In this document: positions 23,821-47,106 of the stretch, in pieces
Position numbering within the stretch: the first letter of the stretch is position 1
How the letters are laid out: each line of letters begins with the position of its first letter
Source: Andrena cerasifolii
Lineage: Eukaryota; Arthropoda; Insecta; Hymenoptera; Andrenidae
Length of the DNA stretch: 64,000 bases
Direction of reading: 5' to 3'
NCBI RefSeq assembly: GCF_050908995.1
Contig: NC_135126.1
Coordinates: forward strand, 9,858,001 to 9,922,000
Notes under the pieces: generated by a model
Told to the model about the DNA's origin: nothing
Databases searched by the model: none
The model's input: only the letters and a program-made list of their open reading frames with translations
Made by a program: the position numbers and the translations under genes

Positions 23821-25600
23821 TTATTTTTTAACAAGATTAGCAACATAAACTCATATGTTATCGAGTATATGGCAGTCGTAGAAGTGTTCGATGGATGAAT
23901 AATGCCGCCAACAATTGTTCAGACAGTTCTCTATCTGTACGTTACAACACATAATTTGCATTATTCGAATAATCTTGTTACTTATATATGCTTACGCAAC
24001 CATAAATTTTTATATTTTTATATGTAATCTGTTCACAATTACACAGATTGTTTGTTCAAGCTAGTTGAAATAGCACATTTGGTATTTATATATGTTTTCT
24101 ATTACTGTGCCTGATTCGTAAGATCTAAGTGTATTCCTAGTACTTTACTTTGATGTACACACATGTATAGTAAGCGCGAATTTTACGAATCGAAAGAATA
24201 TGCGCTTCAAAACCTACCTATACTATCGTTCTGTAAGCGAATGCAGTTTCTTTTAATGCTCGTACAGTTATCCAGGTACAAATAATTTTAATTATTAAGG
24301 ATGTAATTAGTTTTATGTTTTACAATTAATTGGCAGAATTCGAAATGTACCTCATTTAGCTTATACATACCTTAGAATATTTATCAGTTACGACGCAATG
24401 TATACAATAACGAGCTTTACAACTAAGATTTTTTTACGTCTATACACCTGTATGTAAGGTTGAAACTTTTATAGAGGGAAAGTTAGCACGTAATAAGACG
24501 TTTTATATGTAGGAGTAACACTTAGCAGAATCGGTTTATAAAATTGACAGTGTCGAGTACTTCTTATCGCTTATATTCTTTATGATGCTACACCTGTCGT
24601 AGAGTTACATGTTATACATAAAAAATGCGCATGTATTCACTGGTATTGTTAAATGTTTCGAAGTTCGATGTTTAAGGAGAATAAGGTAGAAACGGAGATT
24701 ATTAAATTCTACGGAAATTTAGATTGTAATGTTGTTTAATTTGCACATAGAAATGTGTTACATCTCATTTACGCTTGAAATAGAACAGTAATGTGTACAT
24801 TATTTCCGAATAATGTATTTGTAATAACTAAATATCAGATTATTTAGTAAATCTCATTCGCGTGATAAGTGTAAAGCATGCTTGTTTAGTAACAAGGAAG
24901 ACATAAGCAATGTTTGTGTAAAGAATATATTAATAACTGATATGAACAGAGATGCGCATGTTGTATGTATAATTATTTAATGGGTTACGTATCGCAAAAG
25001 TATAATTTATTTTGGTAGATGAAACACATAGAAGTAGTAGGAAAGTCTTTTAATTATCGATTATTAGTCGTTTGAATGAAAGATCTAATTTAATTTTAAT
25101 TAAAAACGAAATCAAAGTACACGCATTTTTATATATTCAGACGTCTACACCTAATGTGTTGAAAAGGAGTTAGAAAGGAAGTTTTTAATTGACACATTTC
25201 ATATTAATGCCTTACACGAAGAAGCAGTAGACATACAATAATTTGGATTTCCCTGATTTCTTGTATTATATGCAATAGTCAAAGTACATAATAGATTATT
25301 ACATATAAAGGTAATGAGATTAATTGAAAACCTCCTTGTGTAAGATTGCTATGTGTATTTATATTATACCTTTGTAAATAAATAGTGATATCATTATTTT
25401 AATAAGTCTGTTAGTTTGTGTTCTGATGACGTGGCTGGTGTTTATAAACAGTTCTGAAATACTGCAACAAATATGCTTTTCAAATGAAAAGATTCTGATG
25501 CTCTGAAAGCAATAAAAAGGCAATAAATACATCTAAACATATTTTCAATAAAGTGAACGGTACAGCAGATTAATGTAAAATCAAATCAGAGAAATTGTTA
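23821..25600 (+). other. DRAP1 3' UTR and downstream AT-rich DNA
   Basis: No coding frame. AT-rich sequence with several AATAAA signals, the most plausible near 25378 and 25508-25560, suggesting a long 3' UTR of up to about 1.6 kb. The extent is inferred, not shown. Confidence 0.4.
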
Positions 25601-25771
25601 AATACATATCATGTCACCAACGACCATTATCGGCAATCTATGAAATATTTTAAATACCCATTAAACTTCTCCCTGCCTGTGCGCGATGTGCTGCACATTT
25701 AAACGTATCACGGGAAATCAGCGTGCGCCGGATGTGACGCACAGAGCGTGTGACGAGACATTGACTGTGCG

Positions 25772-26268
25772 CAGTGTTACCAACCCTACGGATTTTTTCG
25801 TAGATCTACGGATCTACGAATTGTAAACTGAAATCTACGGATTCTTTACCTTTGTCACGAGTTAGTAACCTATAATCAGCAAAAGAATCACTTTTTTGAT
25901 TCACTACAAAAGCTTTTTTTTATTATTTTCTAGTTCTACTACCCTGCATTTTGAACGAGTACAACAGGAATTAGCAAAGTTGATTTCAGAATCTTTGCAT
26001 GTGAACTTTTTTCGTATTTTGTGAATTTTTGTTGTGACAATTTTTTTAAGGATGTTAGGGGAGGGTTGAAATATAAGATTTTTAGAAAGGATTCGGGAAA
26101 GGACGGTTTCCATGAGCAAGGAAATTAGCTTCTTTCATACATGTAATAATTAACACTTATGAAAAGAATCCGTAGATCAGCGGATTTTTTAAAGGGGGAT
26201 CTACGGAATTCTATGGAATGTTGAACTTTTCTCTACGTGTTTTCAAAAAATTTGAGTTGGCAACACTG
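25772..26268. mobile_element. hAT-like MITE
   Basis: A 497-bp element with termini CAGTGTTACCAAC and GTTGGCAACACTG (12 of 13 bp inverted match), flanked by 8-bp near-identical duplications ACTGTGCG (25764-25771) and ACCGTGCG (26269-26276). The CAGTG ends and 8-bp duplication are typical of hAT elements. Sub-terminal CTACGGAT / ATCTACGG blocks are also inverted. A 71-codon reverse-strand frame inside may be a relic of transposase, unproven. Confidence 0.75.
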
Positions 26269-26276
26269 ACCGTGCG

Positions 26277-27809
26277 CTACATGTGGCGTACGCTTAATTC
26301 AGCTTAATTGCAAAAACACTAATTCTAAGGAATATATGGAATATATGCAGGATGAAAGAATAAAACGACGACATTTTATTGACATTTCGAGACTGAGCTT
26401 AAATAATCGAAGCGTACCCGAATTAACGATTTAAAAGAATTTAAGTTACGCAAGAATACTTTAAAATGCATTATTTAACGTTTCATTGAAGTCTTATATA
26501 TATATGTAACTACTCGCTAGAAAAGTACGTACACTTCGGTACACTTTGATTAAAATTGTCCAACATTCGGCATCTAGTAGATAGTGAAATTCACTCGATG
26601 TCACTAGATAAATGCCACTCGTTTCTGGTTAAAAACAATTTCTGTAAATCCTTCGAAAAAACATCTTTAATGATAACGATCGTTATGCACAATTGATCGA
26701 GTTTGTGACTTAAAACTGAACGATAAACATCTGGGACGTGTAATCGAATTTGAAGAGGAAGGTTTTTGTTGTCTCTTCAGCATGCTTCGTGCGGGAAGAG
26801 AGACTTCTTACTGACACAATGTATCTCGTTTGCGAGTAATTCTTCGATAAATGTGGATTGTTAAGTGCGCTCTGTGTCGATGAATATTTAAAGAGTCCGA
26901 TAATCGTTCTCGGAAGCGTAATACACGAATAACAGAAGCCTCTATCCTTCGTTCGTCGAGGACAGGCTTGTTTAAAATCGTACAATGACTTCCTGCATTG
27001 TTTAACATCAACAACTCTTCGAAGAAAATCTCAAGCTCGATGTGCAGTCTGCTGTTTTGCGACCGATCACAAAGGAAATGAGGTTGTGCTGAAACCGTAA
27101 TTCTCTCCCCGTAGGTAATAGAATTCATCCCGATTTTTCTCATTGAACAAAACCTTTGACCCGATGATTCATGTTAGATCTCTTGTTCTCTCACCTTGTG
27201 AAATACGTCCGTTCTTGCTTTCTTACTCCGACGATATTGTTCATCAACTGTTAAGTTGCATACTTACATATTCCACAGCTTATAACTCACTAGAACTAAC
27301 AGAGTCAATACTGACTCATAAAAGTTAGTCAAGACTTCCTTTGTTTACATGCTGGCTGTGGCATTGTTATTATTTGTAAATTTGTAGCAGAAAGAAAGGA
27401 GTGATACAATGATCGTTTTCTTATCATTTTTTTTCATATATGTTGCTCATATATTGCTATTAGAGGAATGCATCTAATGCTGTGCATGAAATTATTGATT
27501 ACTAATAAATAACACATTCGTGTATAATTATACATAACATAAAGACATACGTCATTGCGTACTTTTTACTGGTTTGTTAAGTTGGTCGAACAAAGAACAT
27601 ACCCTGTCTGCTTCAAGATGTAACTTTGTCATAGAAAGAAGTGATCAGTTCTTATTATTATATAAGTATATAGTCATAACTTTTGTTTCGTAGTAATCAA
27701 TGACAGCTATTTGCTTAGTTTAGATCAAGTATATAGCGTATGTATTTGCTTATTAGGTGCATTGGAACATAGGTAGTGCTGCTGTTCGTCTGTCCGAGTA
27801 CAAGTATCT
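26277..27809. other. Intergenic region upstream of DESI2
   Basis: No recognisable gene. Short ORFs on both strands (for example 26710-27143) overlap each other and show no domain. The promoter of the downstream DESI2-like gene is presumably near 27300-27800, without an assignable motif. Confidence 0.4.
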
Positions 27810-28738
27810 ATGATGTTTTCGTCAGGTCTTAGCTGTAATCTCTCCTTCCCCAGCTGTCTGGGTTACCCACAGGACAGCGAAGAGTTAATACCGAGAATGG
27901 CTCGCGAGCCAATTATTCTCAATGTGTACGATATGGTAAGGGAACTAATCCTTTTAATCCCAGTCAACGTGACACCGAATAACATTATTCTATATTTCAG
28001 TATTGGATAAACGAATATACCACGCACATGGGATTAGGTGTATTTCATTCTGGGGTTGAGATTTACGGAACAGGTATGCATAGACCATGTTGTATCGCGA
28101 AGAAGTACGACGTTACTTTATTAAAAACATTAATCCCTTAACAGAGTATGCGTACGGGGGTCATTCTAAACCAATTTCTGGAATTTTTGAAATCACCCCA
28201 CGAGTTGCTGACGAGTTAGGAGAGCAATTTAGATATAGGTGAGTTGGCTCTTTTAAACTCACGTTTATCGCGTGATAATAATCAGAATGGTCAAAGATCT
28301 ATAGAAATTCTGTATTCTACATTGCATTATGCTTTTTTCGTTGTAGGCAATCGGTACACATTGGATACACAGACTTTACGGAGGACGATGTGAGCAGAAT
28401 TGTTGCCGAATTAGGGAAAGATTTTAGGGGCGATCGTTACCATTTAATGAATAAGAATTGTAACCACTTTAGTAGCCAACTAACGCTCGTACGTATAGAA
28501 AATCGTGATCGGATAATTCTTTATTCGAATGACGCTAATATATTTCTGTTTGATATTCTAGATTTTGTGTGGTCAAGAGATACCCGGTTGGGTAAATCGT
28601 CTCGCGTATTTTAGTTCTTGTGTACCATTCCTCCAACGTTGTTTACCAAAAGAATGGTTAACGCCCGACGCGCTTCAGCATTCTTTGAGCCAAGTCAGCC
28701 ATCACGAAAGCACACCACCTTCCGATACCTCCTTGTAA
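27810..28738 (+). CDS. DESI2: DESI2-like PPPDE peptidase, 5 exons
   Basis: PPPDE-fold papain-like peptidase of the DeSI-2 type, a cytosolic enzyme reported to remove ubiquitin or SUMO. Exons 27810-27935, 28001-28073, 28145-28238, 28347-28498, 28562-28738 give about 206 aa. The conserved core is clear: [24 protein letters not shown] (with the catalytic His), [16 protein letters not shown], then [13 protein letters not shown] with the catalytic Cys, and the C-terminal [18 protein letters not shown] block and CLPKEWLTP. The start at 27810 gives a 29-residue extension before a second Met at 27897 (MAREP), which aligns with the vertebrate N terminus; either is possible. The C-terminal tail is shorter than in human DESI2. 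Confidence 0.92.
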
Positions 28739-31700
28739 CATTTGGCCGAACCTGCAGAAAGGGGAGGTTCAAAGTACCGTAGGAGTTACACCTTTTAGAG
28801 AATTTATGCAACAAGCGAAGGAAGTTTATCATGACAGTGAATACATCGCCGGGATCATGGAATCCGTGAAACAAAACCGTCGAAACGAGGTACAAATTTA
28901 ATATTGTACTGCTGAGTTCCACTGGTGATTAATATAGTACTGAAAGAATTGCCTTTCTTGCAACGTGTCGTCTTCTAAGCATTGGACGGCGTTATACAAT
29001 GTCGCGTGTGTTCTTTGATTGTCAACACGCATACAGTCGAAGTTTAACAGATGTATAATTAATAGGTAATTATGTATAAATCAAAGCCGTAAAGAGACTG
29101 GAACTTATTTATTTATTGGTTAAGCACATTAATTTTTTAAGAAATTCCTTGTGGCTGAAATTTTATGTACACTATGAATTTTATTTCATTTTGTATTTTA
29201 GAATGAACATTTTAGACTTGTATTAATTATGTTGAAACATGTAAAAGCACCTTAGAATGCATTACACCGTTCGCTGAAAAATATATGTTACACTTTAGAA
29301 ATATTCTGCGATGTTTTTTCACACAATTTATTAATTTAATTGATTTGAATGTCACAATTATTTATATTATTTATACATGCGACACTTTTCTATACAGCTG
29401 CCACTAATATTGTTAGGAAGTTTAAATAAATATTGACATTCATACGTAATAAATAATCGAGTTACAGATAACTTGTTTCTCGTGCATGATTCCATGAGAA
29501 TGTGTTTTCTGCAAGCACTTTGTATAAAAGAGGAAGAAAAAGCGTATTAATAATTTTATAATTAAAAAAAAGCATTCTGAGTCAACGATGTTACATCATA
29601 TGAATGTCAAGTCTGTAAAGGTGCTCTTGGATTTTGCACGACGTAGGATTAAATATTCAAGCATTATAATTTCAGAGGCTTTTGCCACATTTGTAACACA
29701 CTGAGTTCTCTTCAAATATTCACGGTATACCGAAAAAAAAAATTACCCATGTTACTGAAACTGTTGTTGTCAAATTTATAATGTTACATGTTAAAGAAAA
29801 TCTCGTAAAACAATTTGAATATACGTACGTGGAAATAAGATAAATTCTATTAGGTATTTCGTATGTGTAAAATGTAATGGAAAAAATCAGCGACAATTAG
29901 TGCCAATTCAGTTTCCCGTTAATTCGATCCTTACGAATAATATTAGGAACTCACATGTTGCATACAATAATTCAGGTAGATGTTACCGAATCATGAATAT
30001 GTTATATTCAATGTTAATACGCGAATATACCATCCGGTGGATGATTTGTAGAAAAGTTTACGATATACGACACTTGTATCCAAAATGATTTTCACATCAT
30101 CCTCTGTAAAAAAAGTCTCTGCATCGAAACTATCGAGTACATTTTATTTAAATAATTACATTGTACGAAACTTCTTTTTAAGATAAAGTTTAGAGTTAGT
30201 TTGGAATACCGAAATTATTTAGTATGTTAATGTATAACAGCATAATAAAATTTATAAATTTAAACTTATGTGCTTCTATGCGGTACACTGAAAGAAGGAA
30301 ATTTTTCTTACTGACGTATATATGTATTATATTTGCAACAAAAGGTATTAAAAGCAATTAGTCGTTGTCAATATCTCGTAGCTCAAAGTATGTTAAATTT
30401 TATACCCCTCATTGACAGTTGCATTGATACAATGTCATGAAACTGATTACTTTCGCTAGATAGAAACCAGTATAGCATAATACTCTAATAAAGTATATAA
30501 AGCACAATATTGCAGTATAAGTACAAAGGCTTATGTATAACTTTCTAAACGATCTTTTTTATAATGATGTTCAGTTTGTTGTTTCAATAGAGACTTTCTT
30601 CTTACTGTTAATATTTTCTTTTTAAATAATAAACAGTCTGATAACTACCGCACTGCCTTATTAATTGTTAATAATACCTCGAACCCAAAGGTATTCCGTA
30701 TATATATATATATATGAGATACAAGTTGTATTAACCATTCGGTACATTTTTATGTTTATACTTTTTATCATAATTTATTCAAACTTTCATCACTAGCGCA
30801 TTATAATTTTTAACGAATAAGCATGCTGCGTTCAGAAATAATTTATGATACTTAACGCACGTACAAATTTCTCAATTTATTAATATATTTCCTTTACACA
30901 AAAATTAATTGTAAGTTAATCAATGATTCAATGGATGATGAACTTTTAAAACAGAAAGTAAAGAAGATTCTCGTGAAACGGTGTTAGAAGTAAAGAATAT
31001 AAATACTACAAAATCTACAAGACATACGTGCCTTATGAGGGAAGTCTTATAAACATAAAAGTTTGGTCGTCTATCTCGCCGCAACGGCGCGCTTCCAATA
31101 ATTTACAACGGAATACAATTCTTCATTTAAAATGCGAATAGTTGCTTGCAATTGCTTTTAATAAATATCGTAAATAATGCACATATTAGTTATAAATAAG
31201 TTCATAATATAGAATACACTAAACTAAGTTGCTAGAGAAAAAAGAAAATGATTAATAGTCAGGTCATTACATGCACTGGTACTAAACCAATAGGATTACA
31301 TAAATCATTGTCAATCGTTACAGAAAGTATCCTAACAGTTTGTAAAAAAGAAAAGTTAAACTATTGAATCATACAATCTATGTATGCGCACATATATGAT
31401 CATTCTATTCTCGTGCAGAATGCCGGTCGTACATTTTGATTACGCGTAGAAAGAAAGCATAATTATAGCGCAGCTCTTTTTTTTTCTTTCTTTACATATT
31501 ACAGAAGATTTCCACTTGAAATTTCGGTGTTGTATGTATGTATGTGCACGCCAGAAAGTAACGGAGAATCAAAGGGTCTAAAATCAAGTTGATATTGCGA
31601 GCTTATTTAAAAAAAAAGATTGAATTATTTACAAAAATATAAAATCAATGCTATACAAAGTGACTATTCCTTCGTATGTTATTATCTATAGATAAAGACT

Positions 31701-34063
31701 TGGATCAAAGACAAGGCAACACAAGACAAACAGATGCGTCTTTGATTTTAGAACCCTTAAGTAACAATGGCGAAAAATAGGCAAACTCATTGAATTCCGT
31801 TGGTAAGTACAATTAACACCGTACGTTACTATAATTTATAAACATACCACGATTACACTTCTAGAAATAGCTCTAGAACTCGTTTTTAAACTTTTATTCC
31901 GATACAGACAGCAATACCTGTACTATTACAATTCTTTTGCTCGATAACATTAACACTTTTTTCCCCCTTCTATTAACGGTTTCTTCTATACTTTTTTTTT
32001 TAATATAAGAATGTCAAACCTATTGCAGTCGATATATATTTTATTTATAATATATATTTCCAAGTCTTATCATTACAAAAATCCGATGAAGACGTTTCAA
32101 GGTATCCTTCCTTTCTTTTTGGTATTATACTTGCGTCGTATTTGCAATCACGTTAACTTCGCGCCTATTAACAGTGATCTCTCATAGAGCTGGAACTTCG
32201 GGCTTTTAAAATGTATTCAATGTCAGTTTTATGAAAAAATAATAAAAAAAAAGCGTCACACGGAATGTAGCATGTCGATATTACACCGTAACAGTTTCAA
32301 TACACCATAACATTTCTGTGATTATTTGAACTTTTTCCCCGTTAGAATCCGTTATAAATATATGAAAATTCAAATGCAATGATCAGATTCAGAATTACTT
32401 TTCACATGCATTCCACTTTTTGCATACTTGCGAATGGTATTGACATTACGATTATTGGCTTAGTTATAGACAATGAACTATCTTCCATACCCCATAACTT
32501 CTCTGTGTAATCAAACAGCTCGGGATTCTTGACCGTTAAACGTGTATTCCGCATTTCAACTACTGGCATAGAATCCTGAGACAGTTATCTTGCTCTACCA
32601 ACTCTTCTCTTTCAGTATAGTTAGCAAATCTTTATAAATGTACATGAAAAATGTATATTTTATACATTAAAACATATAAAACTTGTTATCGTGTTTGTTT
32701 GCGTATTTGTTGCAATTTCATCTCCTCCTGCCCTAGCCTTACATCTATCAGAAACGAAACATAGTTTTTTTGGATCCGTCAATTTTTCGATTTTTAAATA
32801 TAAAAGTAATAAATACGCTGCAGTATCGTGTGGCATTTACTGTCTGACAACTTTTAGACCTTGTTGAAAATAAAACGATACCTCGTCATTGTTCCGTTTT
32901 CGATACTTGTTCTCAGTCCATCGCGCATTGCACTTGCGAATATATTTGATCGTTCGGTCTTAAATACAACGTGTCTCATTAAATATGAGTCGAACTTCTT
33001 TCCGATGATACTGATTCGACTTAATGATACAGAGAAGCGACACATTTTTTTTTAAGGGGGGGAAACGGCCTTCGTTGCAGTAAGGACAAATGCTCAACAT
33101 CGTTTCTTTACTGTCGTCGTTAATACGCGCATTGCTGTGTAAAAGTGTATAGCCACCTTGCTTAGTAACTAGCTATTACCAGCAGAGGCTTCCGGGTACA
33201 TTGTACGATTATCCTATTATTCACACGCTGAATAATACCACGCACCTTACTGCATTATGACGCAATAGAAAATATTTAGTCATAAGGCATCAGGTCGATT
33301 CAGTTTCATCCAAAGATTTCGTTTATGCCGCTACGAATGATTAAGTATACAATTCACTTGAACCTACTCCTTTATACCTAGATTCAAAAGTAGGTACGAT
33401 AGATTAAGTAGATAAAATTCATTTATTGCTAGATAATTTGACTGAGATTTCGTTTTGTTAACTTAAAAAAGAAAGAAAGAAAGAAGGCAGTTAGTTGCAA
33501 TGATTAAAAATTAAAATTATGCGAAGGGTGTCTGCATTTAGAGTTCAATGAAACACGATACCGATCTCGGTAATATACGGTATCGCGAAGCTAGCTCATT
33601 GATCCTCAAAACACACAAATTATTTACAATAATTTATCGTTACATTATAGATTGCCTTCTCGTTAAGTGCATAACTTATTATGGATAAATTCTTAGATAA
33701 CCAGAAAGTTATTGCGACGCGTTATCGAAATTCAACTTAAAATAAACGTACTTATCAGATCTCAATATTGTACTAGATATTTAAAATATTCTCGGTCCAA
33801 TTACACATAAGAGTATTATGCCTTTTAGTTGTACGTTCGTGAATCCAATGCAGCCGTAATGCACAATGTTATAAAACGTATTGCACGAAATTGGAAAGAA
33901 AAGGGAAGAAAGCAGTGCGATAACTTTCCGGCTGAGAGAAATCAAACGCGGATATACCGTTTAGCGTGAAGACATTACCGTAGATACTGTAATCTTATTG
34001 TTCAGGTAGTCGCATACGATTACAGTAACTTATCCGTACCATGGGAAGTGTTGGATAATTTTC
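28739..34063. other. Long AT-rich interval between convergent DESI2 and gek
   Basis: More than 5 kb without a recognisable coding region. It lies 3' of both neighbours, which point towards each other, so it probably holds their 3' UTRs; AATAAA signals occur on both strands (for example near 29427 on plus, and TTTATT runs on the gek side). Simple features: a TA microsatellite near 30705-30715. ORFs at 29900-30088 and 32854-33055 have no similarity and overlap on opposite strands. Confidence 0.5.
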
Positions 34064-43469
<9,406 letters not shown>

Positions 43470-46400
43470 TCTTAATAATATTATTCAATAGTATTTCAGA
43501 CCACCACATTATGATGTGATGAGAATCCTAAAATATTTCATTACCACTCCAATTAAAAGAGATGACATGGGTAGAACAGGGACAATACGAAATACAGTTA
43601 CACACTTCCCTATACATTAACATTTTAACAAGTGTCATAACGTATGTAATTCGGAGTTAAAAATATCTGCACCAGAATAGTCACATAATTATATGAAATT
43701 AAACTCGAATTTCAAATAAAACGAATTTTTTATCGGAGATCGAAGGAAATTATTTTCCAAAATACGTCTTCGTATTTGTAAATATTCGAAGTGATTTGAA
43801 AACACGCGAAGATAAACGTTATGCAGCGTAATCGTAAGTGAGTAATCATTTACCTTAAGAAGATAATTTCCAACAGACATATCTAAATAGGATCACTTTC
43901 ACTGTTTAAACATTAATTCTGTTTACAAGCGTGCGATAACCGTCTCCCGATCATGTTACCGTCGAATTACTGGCCACCCTTCCACTTCCTTCCGTTTTCA
44001 CCCTCGCGCGAAGAATGTCAAAAATCAATTCCCTTTAACTTTCCGTAGTATATATGCCCCGCACGCCACTACGTGTAAAACAATCGAGTTTCGTTTAATT
44101 CATCATCGGCCATCGTGCCGGAATTACTCACGTCGGAAATTACGTAACTGCTACAAAGATAGCCAAAATATTTGGCGAAGAAAGCACGCAACAAGAGAAA
44201 TACGTGTAAATAAAACGTACAGACAAAAATAGTGCGACGGGGTAGGGCACCGCATTCGCGATCAGCGTATTCAACGGAATCACCAAGAAGACAACTCCGT
44301 GTCGCGGGCGGGATCGGGGTTATCGCGCAGCGAAAACAGTAGTACGGTACTCGTTTGAATGCGAATGATCAGAATACGGGAACGTTAGGCGATCCTCGGA
44401 GCCCCATTGTCCCAATTCCTGCTGTATAAGTTATAACCTCGACGCGGCACTACACTCTCGCCTCCGTATCAAATTCTGTGACGTAAAATTCCTATCGCAT
44501 GTGAGAAGGATGTTTTGAGTGAAAGGCTTTTTTCTCTGCCGATCCGGACCGTTCGCTCGAACGATTCAAGCATATCTGCCGAGACGACGCGCCCCGCTCT
44601 TATATTGGTTTAATTGTTTATTATGCGCACCATTCGATTATCACAAAACATCTTGCATGGCCACCTCCAAACCCCCAACAATTTGGCTGACCCCCTGGCA
44701 GGCCCCATATAGAAAAAAATATGGCAGTCCTACGTCATTGAAAGTGCCTATGACAGTTTAGCATGTAGATAGGGTCTCTGCGCGTTACGTGAACATGGTA
44801 ACGACAAAGCTAGTCCACACCATAATGTATGTCCTTACATCATGGTCCACACGGTCCAGACACATTCTCTTTTTTTGTATTGTATTCTTTATTTACCACG
44901 ATTTTACATTTCGTTGGAAGGCGTTGGAGGAGCTCTGCTCCTATTTGCCCGAAGAACAATGGTCTGTTCTTTTCTTCTTCATTCATCGACGTATACATGT
45001 CGGTTCACCTTAAGTGCTTTTGTGTATGGTTCGAATTCGAACAGCATACAGCTTTTCCTATCTGCGCAGAGATAGAGGAGAAAATAAGCTTGAAAGCTGA
45101 AAATAGAGACTTAATTAATTTCATTGAAAGGATTTCTTAATACAATGTTTAATATTATGAAATATAGAGCCACGTATCACTTCTCACTGTATTATAATCA
45201 TTTCAACCGTTCGATTTTCGAACTTCCTCAACACGAATTTGAGTAACTTAATTTTGTAATCGAGTAATTATAATATCTAGAAATATCTTCTAATAATGTC
45301 ACATTTAGATATTAAGTCTTTGTTTGAATGTAAGTTGTACGAAATTTTGAAAACCGTACGTCTCGCTTTACAGTATACGATTAATCGAGCAAAAGACGTT
45401 TGTGTAGTTTCCATAACATTATATTAATAGATTATATTAACGATTATAGTAGCTTCTTTATCGATATGGTCGTATAAAATGTAAGAGATTGTTTGGAAAT
45501 TTATTTTATACGAATCATTAAAACACAATTTACAGAAGTAGGAATACGTATAAACTGCTGAGCGCTGCAATCGATGCAGAGTTGCCGATCATCTCGTGTA
45601 TTTATTATACGACTTTCTCATTTCGATCACTTTTATTACGAAAAACCGTACGAATGACGTTCGAGGAATATTTAATGAGCTTCTGCTGTAATTCGGGTGC
45701 AATTATTCAAGTAATTCGAATAATTGGCACTCAGTACATTGTGGAATGTGCGAGGAGGAGCTACTGTGTTACGCAGCTCTGCATGATGCCATCCGCAAAA
45801 TACGTAATAAACACGAGGAATTCGTGTCTTATGCGCTATCGGGTTAACAATTTACCGCTTGACATACGATATGAACTATTCTGCGGGTATACATTCATGG
45901 TTAAATGATATAAAACTGTATTTCTTATTTTTACTCGGTAGCAGGTATACGTGGCAACAGAGCAAAGTTGTCGAGTGCTCTGTCACTTCCTAGTCAAAAG
46001 AAATTCTTCGAGCACAAACAATAATATATTTACACTGTTAAAATAGTGAGAAACACGGTGTAACTTTAAAACAGTGCTATCAGATGTACTAACAATACGT
46101 TCAACTATCTGCCAAGGCATCGGTGGAGGAATCTTTTCGTGTGTACATTAACGTATCATCGAGCGTCGGTTTATAATATATTTACATGTGCGCAAAACCT
46201 GTGTTAAAACTCCTCACGGTTAGCATTTTACGAAAGTATTCTGAGGAACAAACGAAACTCAGTTTGCCGTTCGAGTGGTCTAGGGTCGGAAAGGTTAGAA
46301 GCTAGGACGGAAGGTGGAAAAGGAAAAGAAGAGAGAGAGAAGAGGTGTGTTGTTTCGTCCTGGGCCTGTGCTAGTGGACTCATCAAATAAGGCTTATCTA

Positions 46401-47106
46401 GGCTTACCAGCAGCCCTTGCATTAAACGCGGGGATGTTAGGACGCAGGACGAAACAAGTATATATACGAATTAGTACTTGAGGGAGAACTTGTGAGAGTG
46501 AGAGAGAGAGAGAGGGGGATCAGTCGAAATGCCCTCTTGTGGCGGAGTCGGAGGTACCCCTACACTCACAATCTATTAAAAGGACAACGTGCATTAATTA
46601 ATTGATTAATTGCCGCGGGAAGTGTGTATGCACACTAACTTCTATGAATGAATATGTAAACATATACATATACTTATTTTCATACATCCGGAAGGCGCTG
46701 CAACTTACAAATATCTCAGAAACCTTAGAGTAAGTTTCAATATCATTCTCTATTTTCTATACTTCTATTAGTGCTATGTATTTCGATTTGCCTAGAATTC
46801 TTGACTTAACAGAATTTTAATTAATTATTGTCTTATCTAGTTGCAAGAGTTATAGTTTGCAAATATAGTTATGGAATAAAGAAAGCTTCGTTTCTTACTG
46901 TACGCCCTTGACAGCACGATTTATCTTCTCTTGTTTTGTTGATACAGGCGCAATATATCTGGCGAAATATTTATGGCTTATGTGAACACAGTAAGCTGAT
47001 GTTGATTGCATTCCATCCATTATTTACGTGGCGTTTTATCCCTGGGAGTATCTTGCATACTATGAAGATATCCTGATGAAAGAGCACTGCAGATCCGAGG
47101 GAACAA
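43470..47106. other. Intergenic region between divergent gek and Lines
   Basis: About 3.6 kb between divergent start codons, holding both promoters and 5' UTRs. Near 44240-44610 it is GC-richer, consistent with a gek promoter. ORFs at 44519-45140 and 45582-45908 overlap, lack recognisable domains and are not called. A GA microsatellite lies at about 46489-46514. Confidence 0.45.
46489..46514. repeat. GA-rich microsatellite
   Basis: Alternating GA run (GTGAGAGTGAGAGAGAGAGA) about 26 bp long followed by a short G run, 600 bp upstream of Lines. Confidence 0.85.

Noticed and set aside
28695..28922. Reverse-strand ORF overlapping the end of DESI2
   Set aside because: Overlaps the DESI2 3' end on the opposite strand with no similarity.
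45582..45908. 108-codon ORF upstream of Lines
   Set aside because: Unusual composition, no domain, no intron context and no preceding promoter-like features; probably chance.
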